The notes: generated from the sequence alone by a model not told the origin. A stretch of 64,000 nt of DNA from Williamsia muralis (GCF_002735905.1 NZ_PEBD01000008.1:124001-188000); one strand, 5' to 3'. Shown: positions 33,901-44,751, counted from the stretch's first letter. A program made the numbers and translations.

Positions 33901-36900
33901 GTGCTGAACATCGACCAGGAAGACGTGGGGGCTGACGACAGCTTCTTCGACCTGTACGGCAATTCACTTTCCGCGATGGGGGTGGTCTCCCGCGTCAATG
34001 CAGAGTTGGGCTGCGGGTTGACCGTTCGCACGGTCTTCGAGAGCCCGACTGTGTCCGGCATTGCCGCGGCGGCGGCGGGCACCATTGGACAGGCAGCGCG
34101 TCCGCCTCTACGGCGGGGTGATCGCCCCGCCCGATTGCCTTTGTCTCCCGCGCAGCAGCGCATGTGGATCCTCAACCAGTTCGACACTGCGGCTGCGACA
34201 TACAATCTTCCGCTCGCCATCCGACTCACCGGCGAACTCGATACGGGTGCCCTCACGGCAGCTGTCGATGACGTGATCCGACGGCACGAATCGCTGCGCA
34301 CCACGTTCCCGAGCGACGACGGCGGACCCAGGCAGGTCGTTCTGCCACCGACTGCGGTGTCGCTCGATCTGACCCCGCAACCGATCGAGGCCGACCACAT
34401 CGCCGGGGCCGTGCTGACTCTTGCCCGCGACGGTTTCGATGTCGCGGCGGGGGTCGCCATCCGGAGCCGGTTGCTTCGCAGCGCCGCCGACGACCACACG
34501 CTGGTACTGGTGATCCACCACATCCTCGCCGACGGCGCCTCCATGGGACCACTCGCTCGCGACGTCATGCTCGCCTACAACGCCCGCACCGAAGGGCTTA
34601 CGCCGAGCTGGCCCGAGTTGCCTGTCCAGTACGTGGATTTCACGCTGTGGCAACATCGTGTCTTAGGTGCCGAGTCCAACCCTGATTCTGTTGCAGCGCA
34701 GCAGGTCCGATATTGGCAACAAACACTCGACGGCCTGCCCGCGGTGCTCGATCTGCCCACCGACCGCCCACGGCCCGCCGTCGCCTCACACCGCGGAGCG
34801 TCCGTCGACTTCGAGATCAGCGGCGCGACCGGCGCCGCGCTGCGGGAACTTGCACGACATCGTGGTGCATCGATGTTCATGGTCGTCCACGCCGCACTGG
34901 CCACGCTCCTCGCAAGGCTGTCCGGTACCGAGGACATCGCTGTCGGCACGCCGATCGCAGGTCGTGGCGAAGAACAGCTCGACGGCGTCATCGGCATGTT
35001 CGTGAACACGCTTGTCCTGCGGACACAGGTGGACCTCAGTACCGGATTTGCCGACCTTCTCACCCAGACCCGAGCCGTTGACCTCGGTGCGTACGCCCAC
35101 GGTGATGTCGCATTCGAGCGTCTCGTCGACATCCTGCAACCGCCGCGCACCCAGGCGTATTCGCCGCTGTTTCAAGTGGTCCTGAACTTCGAACCCGGGC
35201 TACCCGGCAGCTTCGAGCTCCCGGGCCTCACTGTGGCTCCCGTCCCCCTCGACCCAGGTATCGCCCAGTTCGAACTCGCGTTCTCCATCACCGAGCCGAC
35301 CCCCGATGACGACTGCCTGCGTGGGTCGCTGCGCTACGCAACCGACCTCTTCGATCGCCGCTCGGCACAGGACCTCGCCGACCGTCTTGTTCGGATCCTC
35401 GATGCGGTCGCCATCGACACTGGCACGCCCCTGGCCGACCTGCCGCTGTTGACCGCCGAGGAGAACGCGAAGCTGGTACCCGTACGCGGCCCGGCATCTG
35501 TTCCGGCAGCGTCGATGGCCGAACTGATCGACATGGCCGTGCGGCAACGCCCCGACGAAGCCGCGTTCATCTGGGATGGCCGTGCGCACAGCTATCGAGA
35601 GGCCGACGCCTGGGCCGACAGCTGCGCCCGAGTCCTGCAGGAACATGGCGCCGCACCAGAACGTTTCGTCGCCATTGCCCTGCCCCGGTCTGCGGACTCG
35701 GTGCGCAGTATGTGGGCGGTTGCCAAGACCGGTGCGGCGTTTGTACCGGTGGATCCGCACTACCCGGCCGACCGCATCGCACACATGCTCACCGACTCGG
35801 GCGCCCGACTGGGCATCACCACCAGCGAGTTCCGCTCGGAGCTCCCCGACACGGTGCAGTGGCTGGTGATCGACGAGCAGCTCGCCGCCCCCGGCGATGG
35901 CATCCCGTTCGGGCCGAAACCTCAAGTCTCACTCGACCATCCCGCATACATGATCTACACCTCCGGCTCCACCGGAACCCCCAAAGGTGTTGTCATCACC
36001 CACCGCGGACTGGCCAACCTCGCCGCCGAAAGAAAACACAACTACCTCGTCGAACCCCACTCGAGATTCCTCCACAACACCTCACCCAGCTTCGACATGG
36101 CCATCGGCGAACAAATCGCCGCACTCTCCGCAGGCGCCACCCTCGTCATCTCACCCCCGCATCTGTCACCGGCGTCGCTCGGCGACTTCATCCGGTCGGA
36201 GCGAGTGACCCACGCCCTGATGACACCCACCATGCTTGCCGCGCTCGCTTCCGACGACCTTCCCGATGTCAGAGTGCTGGGCGTCGGCGGTGAGGCGGTG
36301 TCCGCAGCGCTGGTCGACCGATGGGCTGCCGGCCGACACATGCGCAACGGATACGGACCGACCGAAGCCACCGACATTGCCACCGTAGGCAATCTGCGGC
36401 CAGGCGAACCGGTCACCATCGGCGCTGCAGTGCACGGATTCACGCTCCTCGTGCTCGACGGCCGCCTGAATCCGGTGCCGGTCGGGGTGCCCGGCGAGCT
36501 CTATCTCACCGGCCCCGGCCTGGCCCGCGGCTACCACCGCAGATTCGGCCTGACAGCAGAACGGTTTGTCGCCAATCCATGTGGTGCACCAGGCGACCGG
36601 ATGTACCGCACCGGCGATGTGGTCGCCTGGACCGCAGATCTGGAATTGCGCTTTCACGGACGCACTGACAGCCAGGTCAAGATTCGCGGGCATCGAATAG
36701 AACTCGACGAGATCAACGCGGCTCTGCTGAAACATCCGGCGGTCGCACAAGCCGTCACCGTCGGCACCGCTACCGCCACAGGCGAGCCGGCCCTGGTTTC
36801 GTATGTGGTGCCATCGCCACACTCCATCCCGCCGGACACCGAGCGCCTCGTGGGGTTCGTCGGCGAGTTCCTTCCTCGGCACATGGTTCCTGCCGCGATA

Positions 36901-38046
36901 GTCGCGGTGGCCGGCATCCCGGTCACACCGACCGGGAAACTCGACGAGTCGCGCTTGCCCGCCGCAACTTTCGAATCGCGGACTCCGTACCGAGCTCCGA
37001 CCACACATACCGAAGTCGTCGTCGCGGCTGCCTTCGCGCGATCACTCGAACGACAGCAAGTCGGCGTGCACGATGACTTCTTCACCCTTGGCGGCAACTC
37101 CCTGTCGGCCATCGCCATGGTCGGTTCGATCGGTGAGCACCTGGGCCGACGAGTCCAGCTGCAGTGGCTGTTCGCCGACCCCACCCCGATGGCGTTGGCC
37201 CGACGGATCGATATGACCGATCCCGTTCAGGACGACGCCGCCCTCGACGTGGTGCTGCCGATCCGCCGCACCGGCTCGGCAGCACCGCTCTTCTGCATAC
37301 ACCCGATCATCGGACTGTCCTGGTGTTATCGACCTCTGGTTCAGCATCTGCCAGAGGATCGGCCGATCTACGGCATCCAGGTACCCGGGACCGACGACAC
37401 CGAGCCACCACGGTCCATAGAGGCAACGGCCGCACGCTACGTCGAGGAGATCCGGCGCATACAACCCGACGGCCCTTACCATCTGCTGGGCTGGTCGCTC
37501 GGCGGCGTCCTCGCGCATGCGATGGCAGTGCTGATCGAAGAACAGGGTGGTCAAGTGGCCGGCTTGGTGATGCTGGACAGTTTCGCATCACCACCGGTGC
37601 CTACAGACGACGAATCCGTCCACGTGGGAGATGTGCTGGCGGGACTCGGATTCGACGGTGCCGTACTGGAGCAACTGGGGGCAACGTCGGCAGATTCCCT
37701 CACCGACGTGCTCGCGGTGGTCGAGGACCTGCCACACGGCATCGAGCGTCATCAGGTTCAGCGCTTGGTCGACTTCGCCGAGCACAACAGCACACTGTTG
37801 CGGGAACATTCACCGGGCATCTACACCGGAGACCTGCTCTTCGTCACTGCTGACGGTGATTCACCGGGGTCCACAGCTGCTGCCGACTCGTGGCTGTCGT
37901 ATGTGAGAGGTGAGATCTCCACGCTTGCCATCCCGTTCACCCATTGGCAGATGTGCAGCCCCGCCGCGCTTCGTCTCGCCGGCCCCTCCATCGCGCGTCA
38001 TCTCGCCCGCCGGTCCGACGTGACACTCGTCGGCGGAGAACACTGA
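30961..38046 (+). CDS. Dimodular non-ribosomal peptide synthetase (C-A-T-C-A-T-TE)
   Basis: GTG 30961 (after AGAAGAGA) gives 2361 residues; ATG 30910 or TTG 30868 would lengthen it. Order: C1 from about residue 28 with HHIVIDG (157-163); A1 with [11 protein letters not shown] near 624; T1 Ser1002 in the odd motif LYGNSLS; C2 with HHILADG (from 1186); A2 with the same core near 1666; T2 Ser2047 in LGGNSLS; type I TE with GWSLGG Ser2179, Asp2206, His2328. By-eye specificity residues are the same in both A domains: D-M-G-L-G-G-G-D-I plus the late Lys. C1 resembles the EntF type ([12 protein letters not shown]). There is no epimerase or methylase and no MbtH gene nearby. Context suggests hydroxamate amino acids as substrates. 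The operon continues with the ABC genes, 1 base downstream. Confidence 0.95.
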   Translation: MDSAHTLTGNPTPSAPSPTTPTAGSEAFPLTAAQRGIWFAQHLMPHTPIVIANYAEIHGPLDVDLLDDVVRSCMHEIDCGMLRLVEIDGEPFQVVDQTLSDRFERIDLRGEDDPELAAQEWIHANYSAPIDLLSDRLIKGAVLRVGDEHYLWYSCIHHIVIDGYGAILFINRAAEMYSAKLAGREADTQAVPPLQALITSENDYRSSSRFRRDRDYWLTKAANLPEPQSLSPSGSAPDVRPRRVGELLSTEVTRQLEAASTRLKTFETPLLIATLAVYIARITGSTDVVLSLPVSGRTNAVLRRSGGMVSNIVPIRASITPTTTVGDLVSHIQLELTGALRHQRYRAEDLRRDLGAAEDSRGFYGPVINIMNFPSDIRLGPVTGRFQILSTGPVHDLSVNLYPSADGNTRVDFEANRNAYGSAELRAHHRRFVTLLRTMATAPPGAAVKGFDVLTADDRRALVPSRGPAAVPPATLNQMTRAAVLADPDSVALEMHTTHTYRQVDAWSDQLARALRDAGASTEQFVAIALPRSLDSVRSVWAVAKTGAAFVPVDPHYPADRIAHMLTDSGARLGITTSEFRSQLPDTVQWLVIDELKIDSEVTTTTTRAMEVDVSLDNPAYMIYTSGSTGTPKGVVITHRGLANLAAERKHNYLVEPHSRFLHNTSPSFDMAIGEQIAALSAGATLVVSPPDLSPSELTDWIVTKRITHALITPTMLSALDPDALVSLEVLGVGGEAVTGDLVDRWAVGRQMRNGYGPTEATDIATVGNLRPGKPVSIGAAVHGFELLVLNARLQPVPAGVPGELYLAGPGLGRGYHRRHALTAERFVANPFGRPGGRMYRTGDVVSWAGDHQLRYHGRADSQVKIRGHRIELGEIDAVLRSSPDVRHVRTAVRELADGHPALVSYVVGAAHSADRLREFAARSLPRHMQPAAVVLIDALPLTPTGKLDERALPVPELTRSAYRAPSSDAERVVAAVFAEVLNIDQEDVGADDSFFDLYGNSLSAMGVVSRVNAELGCGLTVRTVFESPTVSGIAAAAAGTIGQAARPPLRRGDRPARLPLSPAQQRMWILNQFDTAAATYNLPLAIRLTGELDTGALTAAVDDVIRRHESLRTTFPSDDGGPRQVVLPPTAVSLDLTPQPIEADHIAGAVLTLARDGFDVAAGVAIRSRLLRSAADDHTLVLVIHHILADGASMGPLARDVMLAYNARTEGLTPSWPELPVQYVDFTLWQHRVLGAESNPDSVAAQQVRYWQQTLDGLPAVLDLPTDRPRPAVASHRGASVDFEISGATGAALRELARHRGASMFMVVHAALATLLARLSGTEDIAVGTPIAGRGEEQLDGVIGMFVNTLVLRTQVDLSTGFADLLTQTRAVDLGAYAHGDVAFERLVDILQPPRTQAYSPLFQVVLNFEPGLPGSFELPGLTVAPVPLDPGIAQFELAFSITEPTPDDDCLRGSLRYATDLFDRRSAQDLADRLVRILDAVAIDTGTPLADLPLLTAEENAKLVPVRGPASVPAASMAELIDMAVRQRPDEAAFIWDGRAHSYREADAWADSCARVLQEHGAAPERFVAIALPRSADSVRSMWAVAKTGAAFVPVDPHYPADRIAHMLTDSGARLGITTSEFRSELPDTVQWLVIDEQLAAPGDGIPFGPKPQVSLDHPAYMIYTSGSTGTPKGVVITHRGLANLAAERKHNYLVEPHSRFLHNTSPSFDMAIGEQIAALSAGATLVISPPHLSPASLGDFIRSERVTHALMTPTMLAALASDDLPDVRVLGVGGEAVSAALVDRWAAGRHMRNGYGPTEATDIATVGNLRPGEPVTIGAAVHGFTLLVLDGRLNPVPVGVPGELYLTGPGLARGYHRRFGLTAERFVANPCGAPGDRMYRTGDVVAWTADLELRFHGRTDSQVKIRGHRIELDEINAALLKHPAVAQAVTVGTATATGEPALVSYVVPSPHSIPPDTERLVGFVGEFLPRHMVPAAIVAVAGIPVTPTGKLDESRLPAATFESRTPYRAPTTHTEVVVAAAFARSLERQQVGVHDDFFTLGGNSLSAIAMVGSIGEHLGRRVQLQWLFADPTPMALARRIDMTDPVQDDAALDVVLPIRRTGSAAPLFCIHPIIGLSWCYRPLVQHLPEDRPIYGIQVPGTDDTEPPRSIEATAARYVEEIRRIQPDGPYHLLGWSLGGVLAHAMAVLIEEQGGQVAGLVMLDSFASPPVPTDDESVHVGDVLAGLGFDGAVLEQLGATSADSLTDVLAVVEDLPHGIERHQVQRLVDFAEHNSTLLREHSPGIYTGDLLFVTADGDSPGSTAAADSWLSYVRGEISTLAIPFTHWQMCSPAALRLAGPSIARHLARRSDVTLVGGEH
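32818..33020 (+). repeat. 203-bp perfect direct repeat in A1 (copy 1)
   Basis: Identical base for base to 35944-36146 (offset 3126 bases, 1042 codons). It encodes core A3 to just past A4, including FDMAIGEQ. Shorter near-identical blocks occur at about 32579-32745, 33228-33280 and 33540-33578 versus the second module. Confidence 0.93.
35944..36146 (+). repeat. 203-bp perfect direct repeat in A2 (copy 2)
   Basis: Second copy of the tract at 32818-33020. Sequence outside the shared blocks has diverged normally, so the identity points to recent recombination or gene conversion inside the NRPS gene. Confidence 0.93.
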
Positions 38047-38047
38047 C

Positions 38048-39757
38048 ATGAGGCCCCGGCACACACGGACCGGCGCAACCATTCTCCGCGACAGTGTGCG
38101 AAGTAACGCCCTGTTGCTGTCCGGCGCAGCACTTCTGCTGTGCCTCCATCAGGCTTGTGAGGTTGCGGTCCCCGTGCTGATCGGCGTGATCATCGACCGG
38201 GCGGTGACCAACGGCGATCTTGGTTCCCTCGCCACCGGAATCACCTGGCTCGCCGCGGTGTTCGTGGCGCTGACGATCTGCTACCGACTGGGCGCACGGC
38301 TCGCGATGCGTGCCGCCCTCGATCAGGCACATCGGCTACGTGTTCAGGCCACCCGCCGCGTGCTCGACCGCGCGATGCTGGACACAGATCTGCGTAGCGG
38401 GGAACTGATGGCGGTGGCGGGCACCGATGCCGACGAAACCGCGGTACTGCTCCGGTATCTGCCACAGGCAGCGGGCGCCCTGGCCGCCGTCGCGGTGTGC
38501 GGCGGCGCGCTGCTGGTCATCGACATCCCACTCGGGCTGGCCGTGTTCGTCGGCGTGCCGGTCCTGCTGCTCGGATTACAGCTCACCGCACCGGGTTTGA
38601 CACGACAGATGATCACTCAGCAGCAGGGCGTGGCCGAGACGTCGGGATCAGCGGCAGACCTCATCGCCGGTCTGAGACCGCTACGCGGTATCGGAGCCGA
38701 GGAAGCGGCCGCGTCGCGCTACCAGAAGTCGAGCCAGGATGCGCTGGTCGCCATGCGGCGCGCAGCACGTGGGCAGGGCATGTTCATGGGGGCGGCCGCG
38801 GGAATCAGCGCGATCCTCGCCGTGGGTGTCGCCACCGCTGCCGGATGGTTCGCGCTCAGTGGCCGGATCAGCGTCGGCGAGCTCGTTACCGTGCTGGGGA
38901 TCGCGCAGTTCTTCCTCGAGCCCCTCGCCGTGCTCTCGATGCTGCCAGGAAAGGTGTCGACCGCCCGCGCATCGGCCGAACGACTCGCGCTCATCTCGGA
39001 CGCCGACGTGGTGAAATCCCGGGCGATCATGCCGCTCGGACCCGGGCCCCACGGCATCGAGTTCCGGGGCGTCGAATACGACAGCTTGCGCGGCCTCGAC
39101 ATCGTCGTGAAACCCGGTGAATGCGTAGGCATCGTCGCCACCAGTGCCCACGACGCCCACGCGATGCTCGCCCTGATGTCTGGCGTTGCCACACCGTCGT
39201 CGGGGGGCGTCTGGGTGTCGAATGTGCCCGCCGAATGCACCGACACCTCCGAACGGCCGCGACCGCTGCTGATCGCTCCCCACGCGACTGACCTCTTCAC
39301 GGGATCCGTCATGGACAATCTCCGCGCCGGCGATGATGACCTCGACCCCATCGCGGTCGGCGAGGTGTTGCGGACGGTGGCGGGTAAAGACGTGGCCGCG
39401 GCCCACGCCGACGGCCTCAATCACGTGGTCGCGGACCGTGGCTACTCGTTGTCGGGAGGGCAGCGACAGCGACTGGCACTTGTCCGCGCACTGCTCGCCG
39501 ACCCGGCTGTTCTGGTCTTGCACGACCCGACCACTTCGATCGATGCCGTCACCGAACGCGCTGTGGCGCACCATGTTCATCGTCTCCGGCACCAGCGACG
39601 AGCCGACCGCACCACTGTTGTGATCACCAGCAGCCCAACCCTGCTGTCGGTGATGGACCGTGTTGTGCTCGTCGACGGGGGCCGGGCCGAACGCGACGGC
39701 GCGCACGCCGATCTGACCGCCATGGACAACCGGTACCGCGAGGCGGTCCTGCGATGA
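38048..39757 (+). CDS. Half ABC exporter 1, with degenerate ATP-site residues
   Basis: A 569-residue protein: ABC type-I exporter membrane domain (about 1-310) and nucleotide-binding domain. The P-loop is lost (GIVATSAHDAHAML, 361-374, no GxxGxGKS), Walker B ends HDP with Pro494 where the catalytic Glu should be, and the switch His is Ser528; but the signature LSGGQ (468-472) is intact. Such a subunit can work only with a partner supplying Walker A and Glu, which the next gene does. It begins 1 base after the NRPS stop and overlaps ABC gene 2 by four bases. Likely role: export of the siderophore (or, as IrtAB, uptake). Confidence 0.92.
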   Translation: MRPRHTRTGATILRDSVRSNALLLSGAALLLCLHQACEVAVPVLIGVIIDRAVTNGDLGSLATGITWLAAVFVALTICYRLGARLAMRAALDQAHRLRVQATRRVLDRAMLDTDLRSGELMAVAGTDADETAVLLRYLPQAAGALAAVAVCGGALLVIDIPLGLAVFVGVPVLLLGLQLTAPGLTRQMITQQQGVAETSGSAADLIAGLRPLRGIGAEEAAASRYQKSSQDALVAMRRAARGQGMFMGAAAGISAILAVGVATAAGWFALSGRISVGELVTVLGIAQFFLEPLAVLSMLPGKVSTARASAERLALISDADVVKSRAIMPLGPGPHGIEFRGVEYDSLRGLDIVVKPGECVGIVATSAHDAHAMLALMSGVATPSSGGVWVSNVPAECTDTSERPRPLLIAPHATDLFTGSVMDNLRAGDDDLDPIAVGEVLRTVAGKDVAAAHADGLNHVVADRGYSLSGGQRQRLALVRALLADPAVLVLHDPTTSIDAVTERAVAHHVHRLRHQRRADRTTVVITSSPTLLSVMDRVVLVDGGRAERDGAHADLTAMDNRYREAVLR

Positions 39758-41574
39758 CTCCTGAGTTGCACGAGGACACTCGGGTCCTCCCGGTCGCTTC
39801 CGGACGACAGACAAGGTCGTGGCTCGCCGCTGCCCTGGCCCACCACCGCGCGGCGGTGGCCCGTGTCATCGCCGTATCCGCCCTTGCCGCAATCGCATCG
39901 GTGACTCCGGCGTTGGCCCTGGGAGTGCTGGTCGATCGGGTGGTCGCCGGAGCCGGTAGCTCCGTCCTGTTGTCCATCGCCGCCGTCGCTGCTGCCGCCG
40001 CGCTGGTCGGCGGAGTGGCTGCCGGACTGTCGGTCTACTCCGTGGCATCTCTCGGGGCCGGCCTGCTTGCCGACCTCCGTGAGAGCGTGGTCCGGCGGGC
40101 GCTCCGCATGCCCACCCGGGTGATCGATGACACCGGGCGGGGCGACCTGCTGTCGCGAGTCACCAACGACGTTGCGGCCGTGAGCAAAGCCGTGATCACC
40201 GTGCTGCCCACCGTGGTCATAGCGACCATCCTCACCGCGGTGAGTATCGCCACGATGGTGGGACTCGACTGGCGCCTCGGTCTCGCGGGTGCTGCCGCAT
40301 TGCCGCTCTACGGGCTGGCTCTGCACTGGTACCTGCCTCGGTCATCCCCGCGCTACGCTGCCGAACGGCGTGCAGTCGGCGAGCGTTCCCAGGCCATGGT
40401 GGAGAGTTTCACCGGCCTTCGCACCGTGCACGCGTACGGCCTGGAGGCATCGCAGGCGAGCATCGTCGAGACCAAGTCTGCTGCAGCGCGCGACATCTCC
40501 ATTGCCGCATTCACGGTGTTCACCCGCATGGTCGGCCGGGTGAACCGTGCCGAGTTCGTCGGTCTGGCAGCAGTTCTGGTGGTGGGCTACATGCTCGTCG
40601 AGGACGGTGCCGTGTCGGTGGGTGCAACGACAGCCGCCGCGCTGCTGTTCCACCGACTCTTCAATCCGATCGGCATGATCCTGTACAGCTTCGCCGACCT
40701 CCAGCTCGCAGCGGCCGGCCTGTCCCGGCTGATTGGCGTGGCCATCTCGACCGACGTCGATTCCGACGCCCCCGCCGACACCCAGATCGACAACACTTTG
40801 CTCGGCGGCGCGCCGCCTCGGGGAGGCACCGTCGAATTGCGCGCCGTTCATTTCGGCTACGACGCACGCCGGCCCGTTCTTCGCGGGATCGATCTCCGCA
40901 TCGAGGCGGGCACCCGAGTGGCGCTGATCGGAGCGAGTGGCGCCGGCAAGTCGACGCTGGCGGCCATGGTCGCCGGAAACCTCACCCCGACATCGGGATC
41001 GGTGATGATCGGTGGCATCCCGTTGGACACGTTGCCTACCACCGTCGTCCGGCAACACGTGGCCACCGTCAGTCAGGAGGTCCATGTGTTCGCCGGACCA
41101 CTGATCGACGATCTCCGTCTGGCCAGACCCTCAGCAGGCACGGACGAGGTCTGTGCCGCGCTCGACACCATCGGGGCACTCGAGTGGGTTCGCGCACTGC
41201 CCAGAGGTCTGGACACGGTAGTGGGCGAGGGCGGCCACCAGCTCACCGATGCACAGGCTCAGCAGATGGCACTCGCCCGGCTGGTCCTGGTGGACCCGCC
41301 GATCGCCGTACTCGATGAGGCCACCGCCGAGGCGGGCAGCCTCGGGGCGCGAGATCTGGAGCGCTCGGCGGCTGCTGCCACGGCCGGGCGAACGACGTTG
41401 GTGGTGGCGCACCGGCTAAGTCAGGCGCTGCAGTGCGACGAGGTGGTCGTGCTCGATCGCGGCAAGGTCATCGAACAGGGAACGCCGGCTCAACTGCTGG
41501 CTTCTGAAGGACTTTTCGCCCGAATGTGGGCGGCATGGACGATCCAAGGACACGGAAGGGACGCGGAGCAATGA
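39754..41574 (+). CDS. Half ABC exporter 2, catalytic partner
   Basis: A 606-residue protein with an N-terminal six-helix membrane domain and an NBD holding a perfect Walker A GASGAGKS (393-400, Lys399), Walker B with catalytic LDE (Asp521, Glu522) and switch His553 (VVAHRLS). Its own signature is degenerate, LTDAQ (497-501) instead of LSGGQ. It complements subunit 1 exactly, giving one competent and one degenerate ATP site. ATG 39754 overlaps the upstream TGA (ATGA). There is no siderophore-interacting FAD domain, so ferric-siderophore reduction like IrtA is not expected. Confidence 0.93.
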   Translation: MTPELHEDTRVLPVASGRQTRSWLAAALAHHRAAVARVIAVSALAAIASVTPALALGVLVDRVVAGAGSSVLLSIAAVAAAAALVGGVAAGLSVYSVASLGAGLLADLRESVVRRALRMPTRVIDDTGRGDLLSRVTNDVAAVSKAVITVLPTVVIATILTAVSIATMVGLDWRLGLAGAAALPLYGLALHWYLPRSSPRYAAERRAVGERSQAMVESFTGLRTVHAYGLEASQASIVETKSAAARDISIAAFTVFTRMVGRVNRAEFVGLAAVLVVGYMLVEDGAVSVGATTAAALLFHRLFNPIGMILYSFADLQLAAAGLSRLIGVAISTDVDSDAPADTQIDNTLLGGAPPRGGTVELRAVHFGYDARRPVLRGIDLRIEAGTRVALIGASGAGKSTLAAMVAGNLTPTSGSVMIGGIPLDTLPTTVVRQHVATVSQEVHVFAGPLIDDLRLARPSAGTDEVCAALDTIGALEWVRALPRGLDTVVGEGGHQLTDAQAQQMALARLVLVDPPIAVLDEATAEAGSLGARDLERSAAAATAGRTTLVVAHRLSQALQCDEVVVLDRGKVIEQGTPAQLLASEGLFARMWAAWTIQGHGRDAEQ

Positions 41575-42875
41575 ATGACCACAACACGGAGGTCGTCGAC
41601 GTCCTCGGGATCGGTTTCGGTCCGTCGAACCTCGCACTCGCCATTGCAGTGGAGGAACTGAACTCCGGACTGCACCCAGACCAGCGGATCACCGCCCGTT
41701 TCGTGGAGGGCAAAGAACAGTTCGGCTGGCACCCTGGAATGCTGCTGCCTCGCACGACGATGCAGGTGTCATTCCTCAAAGACCTGGCGACACAGCGCAA
41801 CGTTCGCAGCGAGTACACCTTCCTGAACTATCTCGCGGAGGTGAACAGGCTCACAGAGTTCGTCAACTTCCAGACCTTCTTTCCCACCCGTCATGAGTTC
41901 CACGATTACCTCGAATGGGCGGCTCGCAAAGTCGATGCCGACGTCTCGTACGGCACCCGGGCTGTGCTCATCGAGAACTCCGGAGACTGCTTCGAGATCC
42001 ATGTGGAAGGGCGGCACGCCGGGATCATCAGGGCCCGCAACATCGTCGTCGCAGCCGGTTTGGTGGCCAGGCTCCCCCTCGGGATCACAGCGTCCCAGCG
42101 GGTCTTCCACAACCACCAATTACTCCCGCACCTCGCCGAGTTGCCCGAGCCCACCGCCAACAGCTTCCTGGTGATCGGGGCCGGCCAAAGCGCAGCCGAG
42201 GTCGCGGAGTACCTGCACAGCAACTATCCCGGTGCGGAAGTACACGCTGTGTTCGCCAAGTACGGATACACGCCCGCCGACGACAGTCCGTACGCGAACC
42301 GGATCTTTGATCCCAACGCGGTCAACGACTTCCACTCGTCGGCTCCGGAGTTCCGGCGCCGGCTGCAGAACTATCACCGCGGCACCAACTACTCGGCGGT
42401 GGACCTCCCGCTCATCGAGGAGTTGTACGCCCGCGAATACGACGAACGAGTGCGCGGCCAACGCCGCCTATTCGTCCATGGCGCCTCCGAGGTGACCCAG
42501 GTGGTCGAATCGGACACCAACGTGACGGTGACCGTTCGTCACGAGCCGACAGGCCTCACCGAGGACATCGTCTGTGATGCGGTGGTGTGCGCCACCGGTT
42601 TTGATCCGCTCGACCTCAACGAGATCTTGGGGGATCTGACGAACAGCGTGGCGTACGACGCTGCCGGACCCCAGGTCGCCCGCGATTACCGCCTCATCAC
42701 CACCTCACCCCTACCCGGCGGAATCTTCTTGCAGGGAGGAACCGAACACACGCACGGCATCTCGTCGTCACTGCTGTCGAACATCGCCGTTCGCACCGGG
42801 GAGATCGTGAAGTCCGTGGCCCGCGACCGCAAAGGCGAGGCGGTGTCGACGCTTTCGCGCGGGAGCCTCGGCTAG
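41571..42875 (+). CDS. L-ornithine/L-lysine N-monooxygenase (siderophore hydroxylase)
   Basis: A 434-residue flavoenzyme; ATG 41571 overlaps the ABC2 stop (ATGA). FAD motif [12 protein letters not shown] (13-24), the substrate/FAD block [27 protein letters not shown] motif [18 protein letters not shown] and the late VVCATGFDP are those of the SidA/PvdA/IucD family. These hydroxylate the side-chain amine of ornithine or lysine to make hydroxamate precursors. The paired formyltransferase makes ornithine to N5-formyl-N5-hydroxyornithine the most likely route (inference). It is the last gene of the operon. Confidence 0.93.
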   Translation: MNDHNTEVVDVLGIGFGPSNLALAIAVEELNSGLHPDQRITARFVEGKEQFGWHPGMLLPRTTMQVSFLKDLATQRNVRSEYTFLNYLAEVNRLTEFVNFQTFFPTRHEFHDYLEWAARKVDADVSYGTRAVLIENSGDCFEIHVEGRHAGIIRARNIVVAAGLVARLPLGITASQRVFHNHQLLPHLAELPEPTANSFLVIGAGQSAAEVAEYLHSNYPGAEVHAVFAKYGYTPADDSPYANRIFDPNAVNDFHSSAPEFRRRLQNYHRGTNYSAVDLPLIEELYAREYDERVRGQRRLFVHGASEVTQVVESDTNVTVTVRHEPTGLTEDIVCDAVVCATGFDPLDLNEILGDLTNSVAYDAAGPQVARDYRLITTSPLPGGIFLQGGTEHTHGISSSLLSNIAVRTGEIVKSVARDRKGEAVSTLSRGSLG

Positions 42876-42963
42876 GTCTGGTCAGGCAAGGGCCGGGCGG
42901 GAATCGCCCGCCAATGCCGCGATAGACGGCGTCGGCACGGTAGGGATGCGTCAGACTGACACC

Positions 42964-44067
42964 ATGACCGTGACTGTGGATTGCCTGGTCATCGGCGCAG
43001 GTGTGGTCGGCTTGGCCGTCGCGAGGCGCCTGGCCCTGGGCGGGCGGGAGGTGGTGCTGGTCGACGAGGCGGATGCGATCGGCACACAGACGAGCTCGCG
43101 CAATTCCGAGGTGATCCACGCCGGCATCTATTACCCGCGGGGCAGCGCCAAGGCCCGGCACTGTGTTGCCGGTCGACAGATGTTGTACCGCTACTGCAAC
43201 GACCGGGGCATCGATCACCGGCGGATTGGCAAGCTCATCGTGGCCACTGATTCCGACCAGCTCGCCCGCCTCGACGCGATCGCGGCCGCGGCGGCCGCAA
43301 ACGGGGTCGACGACCTTCGGCTACTGAGCCGGGACGACCTGGCCTCGATCGAACCCGGGCTCGACTGTGCGGGCGCGCTCCACTCACCGTCGACGGGCAT
43401 CATCGACAGCCACGGACTGATGAGGGCCCTGCATCGCGATGCCGAAGACGCTGGTGCGACAACCGCTCTGCACACCAAGGTGACGGGCGGGCACATCGGG
43501 CGCGGGCAGCTCGCCATCGAGCTCGACGGCACGGCGATAAGCTGCAGAACCGTGGTGAACGCCGCCGGGCTCGGCGCGTGGGATGTCGCACGAGGCATCG
43601 AAGGTGTACCACCAGAGAGCATCCCGAGGAGATTTCTGGCAAAGGGTAACTACTTTGTTCTCGAGAGCGGCCGAGTTCCGTTCTCGCAGTTGGTCTATCC
43701 CGTACCTGTCGGCGGCGGTCTCGGCGTGCACCTCACGCTGGATCTCGCCGGCCAGGCTCGGTTCGGCCCGGACGTCGAGTGGACCGACCACATCGACTAC
43801 CACGTCGACGCCGCCAGAGCAGACCAGTTCCACGCAGCGATCCGGCGTTACTGGCCCGGCCTGCCGGACAACTCACTGGTACCCGCCTACTGCGGAATCA
43901 GGCCCAAAATGTCGGGCCCCGGCGACGGGGACAGCGACTTCCTGATCCAAGGCCCCGCCGCACACGGGACGCCCGGACTGGTGAATCTGTTCGGCATCGA
44001 ATCACCCGGCCTGACGTCCTGCCTGTCGATCGCAGAGGCAGTGGCGTCGATCGTGGATGACCGCTAG
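42964..44067 (+). CDS. FAD-dependent oxidoreductase, L-2-hydroxyglutarate oxidase-like
   Basis: ATG 42964 is used (367 residues); ATG 42946 adds six. The dinucleotide motif is [19 protein letters not shown], followed by [32 protein letters not shown], a hallmark of the LhgO/DAO branch, and a C-terminal [20 protein letters not shown]. LhgO oxidises L-2-hydroxyglutarate to 2-oxoglutarate, passing electrons to the quinone pool. The gene starts 88 bases after the siderophore operon; a functional link is not implied. It ends in a 4-base overlap with a convergent gene. Confidence 0.85.
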   Translation: MTVTVDCLVIGAGVVGLAVARRLALGGREVVLVDEADAIGTQTSSRNSEVIHAGIYYPRGSAKARHCVAGRQMLYRYCNDRGIDHRRIGKLIVATDSDQLARLDAIAAAAAANGVDDLRLLSRDDLASIEPGLDCAGALHSPSTGIIDSHGLMRALHRDAEDAGATTALHTKVTGGHIGRGQLAIELDGTAISCRTVVNAAGLGAWDVARGIEGVPPESIPRRFLAKGNYFVLESGRVPFSQLVYPVPVGGGLGVHLTLDLAGQARFGPDVEWTDHIDYHVDAARADQFHAAIRRYWPGLPDNSLVPAYCGIRPKMSGPGDGDSDFLIQGPAAHGTPGLVNLFGIESPGLTSCLSIAEAVASIVDDR

Positions 44068-44603
44068 AGAAGTCGGTCGTTGTCCGGATCGTCGGGATTT
44101 TCCGGTTCCTCGGGCGGGGGTTCGACCGGACGGCGCAGGTTGGCGATCGTCGCGTCGATATCGGCGAGCGCCTTCGACTTCGACGCGTAGAAGATCTCGC
44201 CGGGAAGCAACTCGAGCCAACGCACTGACCATCCGATGTCGCGCAACGTGTCGCCGCTCTTCTCCGGCGACGCCGCGGCAGCGATGAGTCGGTCATCGAG
44301 CTCGAACACCGCATCATCCAGGCGTCCTCGGGCGGCCAGGAGTTCGTCGTCACTGCGCAGGGAAGGATTCTCGTACACCAGGCCCATCGCGTAGCGGATG
44401 CGACGGTGCAGGACGGCCTCTGGATCGGTGGCGGTGGTCCATTCAGCGGGCGCCCGCCCGGGCTTGCCCGGGACCAGGTCGGTGGAGCGGGCAAACCGTC
44501 GCACCCGCTTGTTGGAGTCGTAGGCGAACCACAGGCCCCCGAGCAGCATCAGCACGGCGACGACCACCGCGGCGACGACGATCAGCCACGCCACATCCAT
44601 CAC
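44064..44603 (-). CDS. Hypothetical membrane-anchored protein
   Basis: A 179-residue protein beginning MMDVAW. A single N-terminal helix (about 5-27, [21 protein letters not shown]) anchors a cytoplasmic, mostly helical domain ([47 protein letters not shown]) with an acidic Pro/Glu/Asp-rich tail. Proteins of this layout occur widely in actinobacteria without assigned function. Confidence 0.72.
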   Translation of the reverse strand: MMDVAWLIVVAAVVVAVLMLLGGLWFAYDSNKRVRRFARSTDLVPGKPGRAPAEWTTATDPEAVLHRRIRYAMGLVYENPSLRSDDELLAARGRLDDAVFELDDRLIAAAASPEKSGDTLRDIGWSVRWLELLPGEIFYASKSKALADIDATIANLRRPVEPPPEEPENPDDPDNDRLL

Positions 44604-44751
44604 CCTCTCGACCCAACGATCACAACCTTGTGGCCCACGTTAGTTCAGGCACGGGCGTGGCCGGGGACCGCCCGTCCGCGTCATCACACGCCGGCCTCAT
44701 CTACGCGAGGCCGCCACCAACCCGCTTCGACGCCCGTGGCACGGTGAAGCA

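Noticed and set aside
37047-38046. Separate thioesterase gene after the NRPS
   Set aside because: The TE is in frame and continuous with the second carrier domain without a stop.
38048-41574. IrtAB-type siderophore importer
   Set aside because: Neither subunit has the siderophore-interacting FAD/NADPH domain; export is the simpler reading, although direction cannot be proved from sequence.
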